A DNA stretch of 64,000 bases from Siphonodentalium dalli (Eukaryota > Mollusca > Scaphopoda > Gadilida > Siphonodentaliidae): the NCBI GenBank assembly GCA_032622095.1, contig CP136069.1, forward strand, positions 32,958,194-33,022,193. Direction: 5' to 3'. Position 1 is the stretch's first letter, and every line of letters starts with the position of its first letter. The notes below the pieces were generated by a model, which had not been told where the DNA came from, did not search any database, and saw nothing but the letters and a program-made list of their open reading frames with translations. Of this stretch, positions 55,601-58,529 are shown piece by piece. The position numbers and the translations under genes were made by a program.

Positions 55601-58118
55601 ACCCGCCATGTTATAATTAATTATCGGGAGTTCTTTATTTCGGCCCATATCATTATCTATATTAACTTGAGTACATGCCAGGGTAAAAGGTAATGGGTAG
55701 CAATCAATTGGGGTCGACAAGGCTGAGCTCAGTGTACTCACAGATGAAGTGTGACCAGTGTTTCCATGTGGAGGGGAACGATATGGCTGAGCTCAGGGTA
55801 CTCACCGAGGAGGTATGACCAGTGTTTCCATGTGGAGTACCCCATTCCTGGGTAGAATTCTTTGGCAGCGCTCAGTGCAATTGCGGCTTTCTTGGCGCTT
55901 ATGAAAGGAAAACATATAATCGGTTCTAGAATATGTGATATTGTTGTTTAAACACGTAATAAATTCTTATTTTAATACATAAAACGTATGTTTTATATAT
56001 ATTATTATTATTGAAATAGACATACATCAGTGAAGGAATATTAGTACGAACAGAGATACATATCATTAAAGAGTTAATTACATTCTTCTTCCATTTCGCT
56101 CACTTCATTTCGGCAAAAATTATCTATATAAATAGAAAAGCTATCGATTATATTAGTGGTTAGCACGTAAATGCAATGAATTAGAATGAAAGTTTATTCC
56201 GTTAAAGGGGTACTGTACGCCATTTTCAATAAATTTCCGGTGATAACAACGATCTATTATCGATACTATATAGAAACATAAGTAATTTGAGTCGAAGATG
56301 TATTCTGTAAACGCTCAGGTTAATAGGCTATCTTAAAATTTAAAAGTTAATAATTTAATATAAATTGAATTTATGGCTGGAGCCATACAATGGCGTAAAT
56401 TAAAATACGAATTTCCGTGTACAAAACGTAATCAAATTATAATTGAGGGATACTGGATTAGTAAACCCATTGCACACACGATCGTATGAAACATTATGCT
56501 TATACGGGGAGAAAACTCAAGCCACTCATTGACTAGTGACGATACGATAACTTAAATGAGTATATGGGACTACTATGCATATAATCTAATTTTTATTTGA
56601 TACATTTGGTTGAAAACTCTACAAAAATTACTCGACAACGACAATTTGTATTTTTGCATTCCGGTAAATTTGCCATCCGTAACACTACTTCGTACTCAAC
56701 AGACTTTCAAAGAATGGAAAATTTGTTACCTTATTCTCCCACTCGGGGATTATAGAAACCAACAACAACATATTGGGTACAGTACCCCTTTAAACTATAT
56801 TTTGCAGGAATTGATACGCAAAATATTTCTTACACATGATTACAAAATGATTGATATTAAGCGTGACCTATTGACCGGGAGGTTATTGTATTTGTTTCAT
56901 TATTTTGTATTTGACTATACATACACATGTCACGAAAATAAGTGTATCTCTCGCTCTTATTTACACATAATGTCGCACACTAACACTAATATTTTACAAT
57001 TCAGCCACTACACACATTTGAAGAAGTCATAGCTAAACTGTTACTATGACGAAGCAACACACGATGTCTGAACTAAACACACATTGATTCGTTCGTCCCA
57101 TAATATAATATCACAACACTTTAAAGGGGGATTGTACACTAAATCTGGCAATTTATGAGACCGTCTCCTATTATACTCAACATAACATATGCAACAAATG
57201 AATGAATTTAAACTATGGATGAGTGCAAAATACACTCATGGGCTACGTGAACAAAGAAATACATTCATTTTCAATATAATTACCATGTTGTTTTGCATCG
57301 TACATAAATTAAATGAGTGTATTTTGCAGTCATCCATGGCTCAAATTCATTCATTTTTTGCATATATTATGTTGAGAATAATAGGAGATGGTCCCATAAA
57401 TGGCCGAATTTAGTGTACAGTACCAATTTAAAGTCAGCACTAACAGTCATATCTACATGTATGCTGGTATAAATATGAATCAATCACCCCTTTGAATTAT
57501 GTTAACGTCCAAGAACTGACAAACATATCTGGCAAGCTGTTTCAGGTCATCACTATTCCTGCTCTCAATGCCAGTTGCAAAACAACTGCTGATCATCATT
57601 GATTCCAGCGTGGTGTCTGCCTGCGATCAATTTTCAGACGTATGGTATACTGTCTACATAGAGCCAGACAAATACTACTAAATAGTTCACAGTATTGTGG
57701 ATAGCCATGCAGTATTTCCGTGCACATACTGCCTGTACATTATAATTCATGTTATAAGAATTACCAAGAGAAAACTGATGGCGGTGTACTTATCTATTCA
57801 TTTATATGATGTATACGACGTTGTCCCGAAAGACGAAACGATAGAGAAAATATAAAAAAAAAAACACCGCAGTATCGGTACTAAACGTGATTTAACTTAC
57901 AAATTGAGGTAGCATGGTATTGCGCTGTAGGAATAGTAACGCAGATGAGAATAAACGAAGGCTCCGACTTGTGCACTTCTTTCACGTCTCAGGGCATTGG
58001 CACATAGCTGGAAGATCTCGACGGATGGTTCGCTTTGCATGATGGTGTGGTATGCAGCGATTCTGGCTTCGTATGGCTGAGCAGCGTCGAGGAACACTGG
58101 CAGAAGGATTGTAGCAAC
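16428..58118 (-). CDS. Vitellogenin (large lipid transfer protein), central and 3' part: 21 exons
   Basis: Vitellogenin is the secreted lipid-carrying precursor of egg yolk. The joined exons A-U (listed below) give 1813 codons plus stop with unbroken phase. Exons A-E match the end of the vitellogenin/lipoprotein N-terminal module. F-H match the following beta-sheet lipid-pocket region (DUF1943-like; AGLPLNIQLEASY). I-O are mainly alpha-helical with no named domain. P-T form a von Willebrand D domain (CQLSGPMMKTFDGRMY, CGMCGNNDGE). U is a Cys-rich tail (CPRSCVPAGTTERAVGFYC). N-glycosylation sites include NETN and NITL. No serine-rich phosvitin stretch is present. Families of this type are usually 1500-2500 residues, so several hundred N-terminal residues and the signal peptide should lie beyond 64000. 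Introns hold many mobile elements, including an antisense LINE, and unusual copies of the gene's own splice junctions. A yolk-protein-like paralogue or apolipophorin is the alternative; the D domain and Cys-rich tail favour vitellogenin. Confidence 0.88.
16795..18715. repeat. Palindrome cluster in the intron between exons T and U
   Basis: Imperfect palindromes with arms like 'gccaatgcattctcttatat' and 'atatgcgag' lie at 16871-16943, 17897-17965, 17993-18050 and 18641-18710, with a partial one at 16800-16850. They are the same sequence family that makes up the interior of the MITE at 27726-28125. The rest of this intron has no gene. Confidence 0.7.
19059..19257 (-). CDS. Vitellogenin exon T (residues 1653-1718), end of the D domain
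   Basis: Acceptor TTTCTTGCAG, donor GTGAGC; 199 bp. It encodes TAGMSGAGMCGMCGNNDGEQ, corresponding to the 'GLCG..DGE' cysteine motif of vitellogenin D domains, then NDFMGPQ and two further cysteines. The first 36 bases plus the acceptor are repeated eight times upstream. Confidence 0.94.
19258..19758 (-). repeat. 60-bp array made of the exon T acceptor edge, eight copies
   Basis: On the minus strand each unit contains AAATTTCTTGCAG or a close variant followed by ACTGCTGGATTGTCTGG and so on, i.e. the 3' splice site and first 36 coding bases of exon T, then ATGATTAAACC. Period is 60 bp (58-61). All copies but the one near 19560 keep an AG at the acceptor position. Confidence 0.9.
19885..20090 (-). 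repeat. Dispersed repeat, inverted copy
   Basis: The minus strand shares 'tactcgtnaangagtattta'-type blocks and 'ttggaatggtatattattca' with copies at 36520-36715, 50975-51205 and 53585-53830. It is a short interspersed family of unknown class. Confidence 0.5.
20580..20691 (-). CDS. Vitellogenin exon S (residues 1615-1652), D domain
   Basis: Acceptor GTTTCTTTCAG, donor GTAGAG; 112 bp. It encodes AGPVFTCSRVGNALNLAAPG then AGIAVIAGEGHIQIK, the beta strands before the D-domain cysteine cluster. Acceptor-type repeats follow upstream at 20692-21215. Confidence 0.92.
20692..21215 (-). repeat. 72-75-bp array containing the exon S acceptor, about six copies
   Basis: Each unit carries the minus-strand acceptor-like TACGTTTCTTTCAGTG or a variant, followed by a conserved stretch (plus strand 'gtggacttcacgacgcac'). 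It abuts exon S. Little exon sequence is included, mainly the 3' intron end. One copy is interrupted near 21025-21090. Confidence 0.75.
21525..21689. mobile_element. Palindromic TTAA-ended element, right part
   Basis: It includes a palindrome at 21583-21648 (arms 'ctatatatgcgag' and 'ctcgcatatttaaa') and ends 'cgtcgtggaagggttaa' at 21689. The left end is unclear. A related palindromic segment follows at 21705-21775. Confidence 0.45.
21930..22060 (-). CDS. Vitellogenin exon R (residues 1572-1614), D domain
   Basis: Acceptor TCTCTTCCAG, donor GTAACT; 131 bp, phase 2. It reads AVTVSAGGHLAVISGLGSAA then LAMNGSPVTIPEAQPYAIGS. 'V.MNG..V..P' is the usual D-domain strand pattern. Confidence 0.92.
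22569..22637. repeat. Hairpin MITE-like element, shortened copy 3
   Basis: It starts 'gcagaatgaggtccacag' and ends 'tgggaatctcattctgc'; 69 bp with an internal deletion relative to the 94-bp copies at 4015 and 4325. Confidence 0.6.
22743..23296. mobile_element. TTAA MITE copy (family of 56202-56793)
   Basis: The right end 'gagtacagtacccctttaa' is intact; the left end is mutated ('ttaaacggagactttacc'). The interior shares long blocks with 56202-56793 ('ataacaacgatctantatc', 'tttgagtcgaagatg', 'ctgtaaacgntcaggttaa'). Confidence 0.75.
23330..23658. mobile_element. piggyBac-like palindromic MITE, left-truncated (family of 27726-28125)
   Basis: Two palindromes (23348-23417, 23560-23628) flank an A/T-rich centre. 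The right end 'ctgttgggtaaagggttaa' matches that of 27726-28125. A 24-bp sequence beginning 'atatagcagctgaacag' lies just outside both ends (23305-23328 and 23667-23690). Confidence 0.7.
24277..24437 (-). CDS. Vitellogenin exon Q (residues 1518-1571), von Willebrand D domain
   Basis: Acceptor CGTTACAG, donor GTAAGT; 161 bp. It carries the D-domain signature CQLSGPMMKTFDGRMYNLPN, then CEGVVAMDCSGKSGFAVKLG, aligning with 'C.L.G..M.TFD...Y.....C..VLA.DC......V'. A damaged partial copy of its 5' edge lies upstream (24498-24564). Confidence 0.95.
24498..24567 (-). pseudogene. Partial duplicate of the exon Q 5' edge with its acceptor
   Basis: The minus strand reads CGACGCTACAG then GGAACTTGCCAATTTAGTCG and continues as a close copy of the first 67 bases of exon Q. 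A small deletion and changes break the frame. It has no donor, so it can act only as a decoy acceptor. Confidence 0.8.
24697..24776. repeat. Hairpin with TTACTTgGT-type ends
   Basis: 'gatattacttagtcggtttgat' pairs with 'atcaaatcgaccaagtaatatc' around a GC-rich loop. A related element lies at 40432-40600. Confidence 0.55.
25905..26051. repeat. Two tandem copies of a 66-68-bp unit
   Basis: 'aatcacccacttatgtacac' through 'gaagaga' is present twice in tandem. Confidence 0.6.
26128..26565. mobile_element. Possible MITE with ends TTAGAGCACAA
   Basis: 'ttagagcacaa' at 26221 and its reverse complement 'ttgtgctctaa' ending near 26564 bound about 340 bp. A smaller hairpin ('agagcacaatacttcttctt' with 'ctggtaaagaa' and 'tgctct') sits just to the left at 26131-26215. 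The interior is non-coding. Confidence 0.45.
26917..27067 (-). CDS. Vitellogenin exon P (residues 1468-1517), start of the D-domain region
   Basis: Acceptor TTTCTTGTAG, donor GTAAGT; ends in phase 1. It reads IDALVRTPNTVRKFLKVNLP, then CAHPYTKYFPMNAMYA, then LPFRSAYG, leading directly into the vWD motif of exon Q. Confidence 0.9.
27726..28125. mobile_element. piggyBac-like MITE, 400 bp, nested palindromes
   Basis: Ends are TTAACCCTTTACCCAACA and TGTTGGGTAAAGGGTTAA, perfect 18-bp inverted repeats including the TTAA target. TTAA targets and CCCTTT ends are typical of piggyBac-type elements. Inside are two mirror-image palindromes (27879-27948 and 28027-28095), so the inner 230 bp is itself one large inverted repeat. 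No transposase frame: non-autonomous. Confidence 0.8.
28657..29157. mobile_element. MITE of about 500 bp with an internal hairpin
   Basis: Terminal inverted repeats 'ggtggggaatcacgtggttt' and 'aaccacgtgattccccatcg'. Inside, a second inverted repeat (28850-28943: 'aacattctgaccaaagttg' and 'caactttgatcagaatgtt'). The right end lies about 23 bp from the exon O donor. Confidence 0.65.
29181..29336 (-). CDS. Vitellogenin exon O (residues 1416-1467)
   Basis: Acceptor TCGCTCCAG, donor GTAAGT; 52 whole codons with RTWFVRIEDFLASTFYHNME and MTGAAMVRLAVRMNNKQ. A MITE of about 500 bp ends about 20 bp beyond the donor. Confidence 0.9.
29659..30130. repeat. 36-bp minisatellite, about 13 units
   Basis: The unit is 'gatggaaaggtcgcagggta' then 'gtcgatcacatggtaa'. 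The plus strand reads RWKGRRVVDHMV per unit and the minus strand HVIDYPATFPSY; both stay open for more than 160 codons because 36 is a multiple of three and the unit lacks stops. It lies in the intron between exons N and O, so neither frame is likely a gene. Confidence 0.88.
30503..30597. repeat. Hairpin MITE-like element, copy 4
   Basis: 'cagaatgaggtcccaacagg' to 'ttcttggggacctcaatctt', with the same left flank 'aaaagacgaggcctaa' as the copy at 4325. Confidence 0.6.
30794..30905 (-). repeat. Duplicate of the exon N donor edge and following intron
   Basis: This about 112-bp segment matches 31351-31456. The minus strand has AACTTTGAGGAG then GTAAGGTCCATGTATG, equal to the last 12 coding bases of exon N, its donor and about 90 bases of intron. 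The copies are separated by about 445 bp of A/T-rich sequence. Confidence 0.8.
31443..31637 (-). CDS. Vitellogenin exon N (residues 1351-1415)
   Basis: Acceptor CTATCGACAG (poor pyrimidine tract), donor GTAAGG; 65 whole codons reading AFAHKSGEQLLWELDQSKIM to NMYRELAVFVNFEE. Copies of both its acceptor edge (31638-31775) and its donor edge (30893-30904) lie in the flanking introns. Confidence 0.9.
31638..31775 (-). repeat. 44-bp repeats of the exon N acceptor edge, three copies
   Basis: On the minus strand the phrase CATCTATCGGCATGCAG then TCATTTG recurs (also as ...CAG then GTATTTG). It copies CTATCGACAG/GCATTTG at the true intron/exon N boundary. Confidence 0.75.
32560..33185. repeat. Long hairpin and short tandem repeats in the exon M-N intron
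   Basis: 'aaagtcatattggact' recurs near 32580-32650. From 32912 to 33083 is a near-perfect palindrome of about 170 bp (outer arm 'tacaatgttgtgtacagta', inner arm 'gtggtgaaaagtcatattgg'). It is followed by four copies of 'agtattacgccctctt' (33118-33183). Confidence 0.75.
34269..35248 (-). CDS. Vitellogenin exon M (residues 1024-1350)
   Basis: Acceptor CTCATTTCAG, donor GTATGA; 980 bp, the longest exon. Long helices (VEPSVLVQQVQRYIMAVNQL, EQQLEIITAVKAAIEKRF) and a basic site (KLKKRVP) are visible. It ends KGSMKQKIIIK. Helix-rich sequence after the beta region is unusual; I recognise no domain. Confidence 0.9.
35727..36303 (-). CDS. Vitellogenin exon L (residues 832-1023)
   Basis: Acceptor GATCTTACAG, donor GTTTGT; 577 bp, one base into the next codon. 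It is helical (ILQHQIRLLESYPEIHNQET, KFQNVIIASIDSGEIPDERI) with a basic glycine-rich loop (STGRGMSPRGKYP) that could be protease-exposed. The frame continues past the donor, but the phase into exon M supports splicing here. Confidence 0.88.
36520..36715 (+). repeat. Dispersed repeat copy
   Basis: Contains 'cgagggaactactcgtcaat' then 'gagtatttag' and a left part like those at 50975 and 53585. In the exon K-L intron; the rest of that intron shows nothing recognisable. Confidence 0.5.
37707..37976 (-). CDS. Vitellogenin exon K (residues 742-831)
   Basis: Acceptor CTTAATAG, donor GTGATT; 90 whole codons. It is all helical in character (IVIKRLADKCASVINIMERH, IAKQIRVHQALRNMANRMAA). No named domain recognised. 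Confidence 0.87.
38349..39904. mobile_element. TTAA-flanked piggyBac-like element, 1556 bp, non-coding
   Basis: Ends are TTAACCCTTTGAACCC and GGGTTCAAACGGTTAA. The interior holds two diverged tandem copies of a unit of about 365 bp (starts near 38490 and 38850; marker 'tggtcactccctggtaacgg'). Near the right end are two stem-loops, 'tggccgcttttgcggcca' (39825-39842 and 39868-39885). No transposase frame. Confidence 0.6.
40432..40600. repeat. Inverted-repeat element with TTACTTGGTTA-like ends
   Basis: 'taccttcggt' phrases repeat in the middle ('cagccctcggtaaccttcgg'), and TTACTTGGT-type ends resemble the hairpin at 24697-24776. Confidence 0.4.
41092..41376 (-). CDS. Vitellogenin exon J (residues 647-741)
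   Basis: Acceptor TTATCTCAG, donor GTGAGT; 95 whole codons. It begins MRFDANITLPSEVEMIEKLL with an N-glycosylation site and contains TSFGFSDTGIDEVIVQILHK. Amphipathic helices are predicted by eye. Confidence 0.9.
42210..42536. mobile_element. TTAA-flanked MITE, 327 bp
   Basis: Ends are TTAACCCTTTGAGTTTGAAC and GTGTTCGAAGGGTTAA. No coding content. It lies in the exon I-J intron. Confidence 0.6.
43180..43325. repeat. 27-bp tandem repeat, five copies
   Basis: The unit is 'aagctggtcagagttcagtc' then 'ccctgct'. It lies in the exon I-J intron. Confidence 0.85.
43559..43787. mobile_element. TTAA-flanked palindromic MITE, 229 bp
   Basis: Ends are TTAACCCTTTCATGG and CATGGAGGGGTTAA. The interior has the palindrome at 43671-43737. 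A related palindrome arm lies outside at 43495-43540. The right end is about 25 bp from the exon I donor. Confidence 0.65.
43812..44474 (-). CDS. Vitellogenin exon I (residues 426-646)
   Basis: Acceptor TATTTCCAG, donor GTAAGC; 221 whole codons. It contains a glutamate/alanine-rich helical stretch (EEAAAQEAENAG), a beta-like segment (STYGLVAVLATKGGEKKF) and an N-glycosylation site (NETN). There is no serine run where phosvitin would lie in vertebrates. A TTAA MITE ends about 25 bp from the donor. Confidence 0.9.
45170..45312 (+). mobile_element. Non-LTR 3'-end fragment with (GAATT)n tail
   Basis: 'gagaaataaacgaattgaat' followed by 'tgaattgaatt' looks like the 3' tail of a LINE or SINE with an AATAAA and simple-repeat tail. 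Confidence 0.45.
45676..45747. repeat. 72-bp near-perfect palindrome
   Basis: Arms 'ttaattggttgtttccacat' and 'atatggaaacaaccaattaa'; the centre is 'gttatgaggcctcataac'. In the exon H-I intron. Confidence 0.75.
45897..46025 (-). CDS. Vitellogenin exon H (residues 383-425)
   Basis: Acceptor TTCTTTTAG, donor GTAAAT (weaker than its neighbours); 43 whole codons. It reads TQPKIILAIEPVTFIERANF then KPHWPKMCVKEVVRTNGP, fitting the end of the DUF1943-like region. Confidence 0.88.
46430..47060. repeat. GAT/GAC triplet-rich microsatellite region
   Basis: About 600 bp of interrupted 'gatgatgac' repeats on the plus strand (Asp-, Met- or His-rich in translation). Open frames of up to 217 codons here are low-complexity shadows. 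A shorter similar patch is at 47565-47665. Confidence 0.9.
47058..47165 (-). mobile_element. Dispersed repeat, pair with 55985-56105
   Basis: 'tttattggaataaacacaca' to 'ttcgctcac' matches 55998-56100 closely. Probably the 3' part of a non-LTR element read on the minus strand. Confidence 0.5.
47845..48007 (-). CDS. Vitellogenin exon G (residues 328-382)
   Basis: Acceptor CCAACAG, donor GTGAGT; completes the split valine codon from exon F. The sequence alternates hydrophobic and polar residues (KSGAAVSYKIVSAVPIKLGA, KLKIITEIDVPKN), typical beta-sheet of the lipid cavity. Confidence 0.9.
48175..48420. repeat. Partial tandem duplication in the exon F-G intron
   Basis: 'ccctatcaggtcaataac' to 'tatatagggctgca' then 'cgacgttat' occurs twice (about 48205-48260 and 48350-48405), with a weaker middle copy. 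Confidence 0.6.
48972..49230 (-). CDS. Vitellogenin exon F (residues 242-327)
   Basis: Acceptor GCTTTCAG, donor GTAAGT; 259 bp. It contains TGAGLPLNIQLEASYIMAAT, equivalent to the conserved 'PT..GLPLE.S......A' region opening the DUF1943-like beta sheet that lines the lipid cavity. A 30-bp fragment of its 5' edge reappears at 49674-49706. Confidence 0.92.
49571..49619. repeat. (TA)n microsatellite
   Basis: About 24 uninterrupted TA dinucleotides. Confidence 0.97.
49674..49706 (-). pseudogene. Fragment of the exon F 5' edge
   Basis: 'gggcggcctcgtttagggtt' then 'ata' matches 'gggcggcctcgttcaaagtt' then 'ata' in exon F (near 49198-49220). It lies about 470 bp upstream in the exon E-F intron. 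Acceptor not preserved. Confidence 0.5.
49779..50893. mobile_element. Foldback-like element with minisatellite inverted ends
   Basis: The left arm (49779-49925) has eight 16-bp units 'ggcttatacggaccct'. The right arm (50772-50893) has seven units in reverse orientation ('gggtccgtataagcca'). The inner arm edges also match ('cctcaattaaaatat' and its complement). The interior holds a tandem pair of about 150 bp (50185-50340 and 50344-50500) and a repeated A/T-rich block. No transposase. Inverted ends made of tandem subrepeats are the mark of foldback-type elements. Confidence 0.7.
50975..51205 (+). repeat. Dispersed repeat copy
   Basis: 'caatggaatggtatattatt' then 'catttggagggg', and at the end 'tactcgtcaatgagtatttg', as in 53585-53830 and 36520-36715. 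Confidence 0.5.
51290..51867 (-). repeat. 31-bp array containing the exon E donor, with a 198-bp higher-order repeat
   Basis: The unit on the minus strand is AGGTCGTGAAGACAG then GTAAGCCTTTATGAATG: the last coding bases of exon E (GTCGTGAAGACAG) joined to its donor. About 17 units; a six-unit block is duplicated (51481 onward and 51679 onward). Some copies carry GTTAGCC in place of GTAAGCC. Confidence 0.88.
51868..51988 (-). CDS. Vitellogenin exon E (residues 202-241)
   Basis: Acceptor TCTTTGCAG, donor GTAAGC; 121 bp, phase 1 at the end. It encodes LNIQPREARQPWGQAYVRVF then GHELNYWTLNEEYIKEVVKT, fitting the 'PW.QAY.R.FG.EL.Y' motif of large lipid transfer proteins. The donor edge seeds the 31-bp array at 51290-51867. 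Confidence 0.93.
52043..52200 (-). mobile_element. LINE/SINE 3'-end fragment with (TATCC)n tail
   Basis: Matches 12292-12440 in layout: 'ggataggataggata', then 'gtcttcctgctatccc'. Confidence 0.5.
52640..53364 (-). repeat. 55-57-bp array containing the exon D donor, about 12 copies
   Basis: On the minus strand each unit reads ATCATGAGAACT then GTGAGTGTGTACATATAATG, i.e. the end of exon D (AACATCATGAGAACT), its donor and about 35 bases of intron. Copies near the exon are almost identical; distal ones decay (TGTAAG, TGGGTG). Confidence 0.9.
53365..53532 (-). CDS. Vitellogenin exon D (residues 146-201)
   Basis: Acceptor TTTTTCAG, donor GTGAGT; 56 whole codons. It encodes IGYRSEGVNAILQRIFGPGG and a glycine/alanine linker (GGAGGAGEE), then LIENIMRT. 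The region matches 'IG.R.EGL...L' of the family. The donor edge seeds an array in the next intron. Confidence 0.93.
53585..53830 (+). repeat. Dispersed repeat copy
   Basis: 'cactggaatggtacagtatt' then 'catttggaggg', and later 'aactactcgtcagtgagtac'. Confidence 0.5.
54090..54783 (-). repeat. Array of about 57 bp related to the exon C donor edge, about eight copies
   Basis: Minus-strand units read GGTGATTCGGCTGTTTTCGT then ACATGATTC. The true boundary reads GAG then GTGAGTTGGCTCTTTCCGT and ACATGTTTC. The GT is kept in most copies but the fifth base has changed, so these are weak donors. More diverged than the other arrays. Confidence 0.7.
54784..54908 (-). CDS. Vitellogenin exon C (residues 104-145)
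   Basis: Acceptor TTTCACAG, donor GTGAGT; 125 bp. It encodes ENYNLAGAVDLVTIGSDTPY then IPKAASVKYEQYASGIMSPLFE, matching the 'YN.AGA....IGND...PR' start of the beta-sheet part of the lipid module. Repeat arrays built from its own edges lie on both sides. Confidence 0.93.
54934..55625 (-). repeat. 65-bp array containing the exon C acceptor edge, 11 copies
   Basis: Minus-strand units read ATTATCACAG then ATAATTATAACATGGCCGG and CGCTACTGACTTCG. The true boundary reads CATTTCACAG then AGAACTATAACCTGGCCGG and CGCTGTTGACCTCG. About 34 bases of exon and 31 of intron are repeated in each unit. Confidence 0.9.
55722..55785 (-). repeat. Single 64-bp duplicate of the exon B donor edge
   Basis: The minus strand has CCACATGGAAACACTGGTCA then CACTTCATCT and GTGAGTACACTGAGC, matching the exon B end, donor and intron start at 55786-55850. 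It is in direct tandem with the true junction. Confidence 0.88.
55806..55897 (-). CDS. Vitellogenin exon B (residues 73-103)
   Basis: Acceptor TTTCATAAG, donor GTGAGT. Its phase joins A to C and reads AKKAAIALSAAKEF and YSTWKHWSYLL, the end of the helical domain. The donor edge is duplicated once in the downstream intron (55742-55772). Confidence 0.9.
55985..56105 (-). mobile_element. Dispersed repeat, pair with 47058-47165
   Basis: 'tattgaaatagacatacatc' then 'agtgaaggaata' through 'catttcgctcactt'. Confidence 0.5.
56202..56793. mobile_element. TTAA-flanked MITE, 592 bp, best-preserved copy
   Basis: Ends are TTAAAGGGGTACTGTAC and GTACAGTACCCCTTTAA, perfect inverted repeats including the TTAA. 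The interior is shared with 22743-23296 and 6975-7390. An open frame at 56610-57032 runs past the right end and is not a transposase. Confidence 0.8.
57121..57431. mobile_element. TTAA-flanked MITE with 115-bp inverted repeats, 311 bp
   Basis: The left arm begins TTAAAGGGGGATTGTACACT. The right arm ends AGTGTACAGTACCAATTTAA. The arms pair for about 115 bp ('agaccgtctcctattatact', 'gagtgcaaaatacactca'). Same TIR group as 56202-56793. Confidence 0.8.
57901..58118 (-). CDS. Vitellogenin exon A (residues 1-72 of the visible part)
   Basis: Acceptor CCGTTCAG, donor GTAAGT; ends in phase 2. The sequence begins VATILLPVFLDAAQPYEARI and continues to RRERSAQVGAFVYSHL. This is the helical-domain pattern of vitellogenin N-terminal modules, where 'P.E.RIAA' and 'QVGSFVYSHL' are conserved. 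It is the first exon in view; earlier ones are outside the window. Confidence 0.93.
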
Positions 58119-58159
58119 CTGAACGGTAAATGTGAAAACAAAATGGTAACATGAAACTA

Positions 58160-58497
58160 GACTGGACTATGGCTCCATGACACTCATACGCTATGCTATG
58201 TTCGCCGCCAAGAGACCAGCACAACCCATAGAGAGCCTCACATAGACTGGACCAGACGACACTCCATAGTACATGCTTCCATTTGTGCGAGGCACCTTGT
58301 GGGTTACACTGGTTCTATGACGCGCAGACCCTTGCTATGTTAGTAAGATACTATAAGATAGATAAGAATATTTTTATTTAAAAATCGGAGGTATAAACAT
58401 ATTACAAACACAATCTCTGAAGAGCTTTTGACCGACTGTCGTCAAGAGACCAGTACAACCGACAGAGACACCACATAGACGGGACCAGACGACACTC
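58160..58497. repeat. Intronic tandem repeat of about 140 bp, left of the LINE
   Basis: Units contain 'tatgttcgccg', 'agagaccagnacaacc', 'cacatagactggaccag' and 'catgcttccatttgtg'. The array resumes after the LINE at 63755. A small A/T-rich insertion lies at about 58340-58430. Confidence 0.75.
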
Positions 58498-58506
58498 ATG
58501 GCGCAT
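58498..58506. repeat. Target-site duplication, left copy
   Basis: 'atggcgcat', identical to 63755-63763; together they bracket the LINE. Confidence 0.8.
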
Positions 58507-58529
58507 AGATATGGAAAAGAGTCATGTTA

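Noticed and set aside
58160-58497. Splice-junction origin for the 140-bp array upstream of exon A
   Set aside because: No similarity to the exon A edge or its acceptor was found; it resembles the palindrome and MITE family instead.
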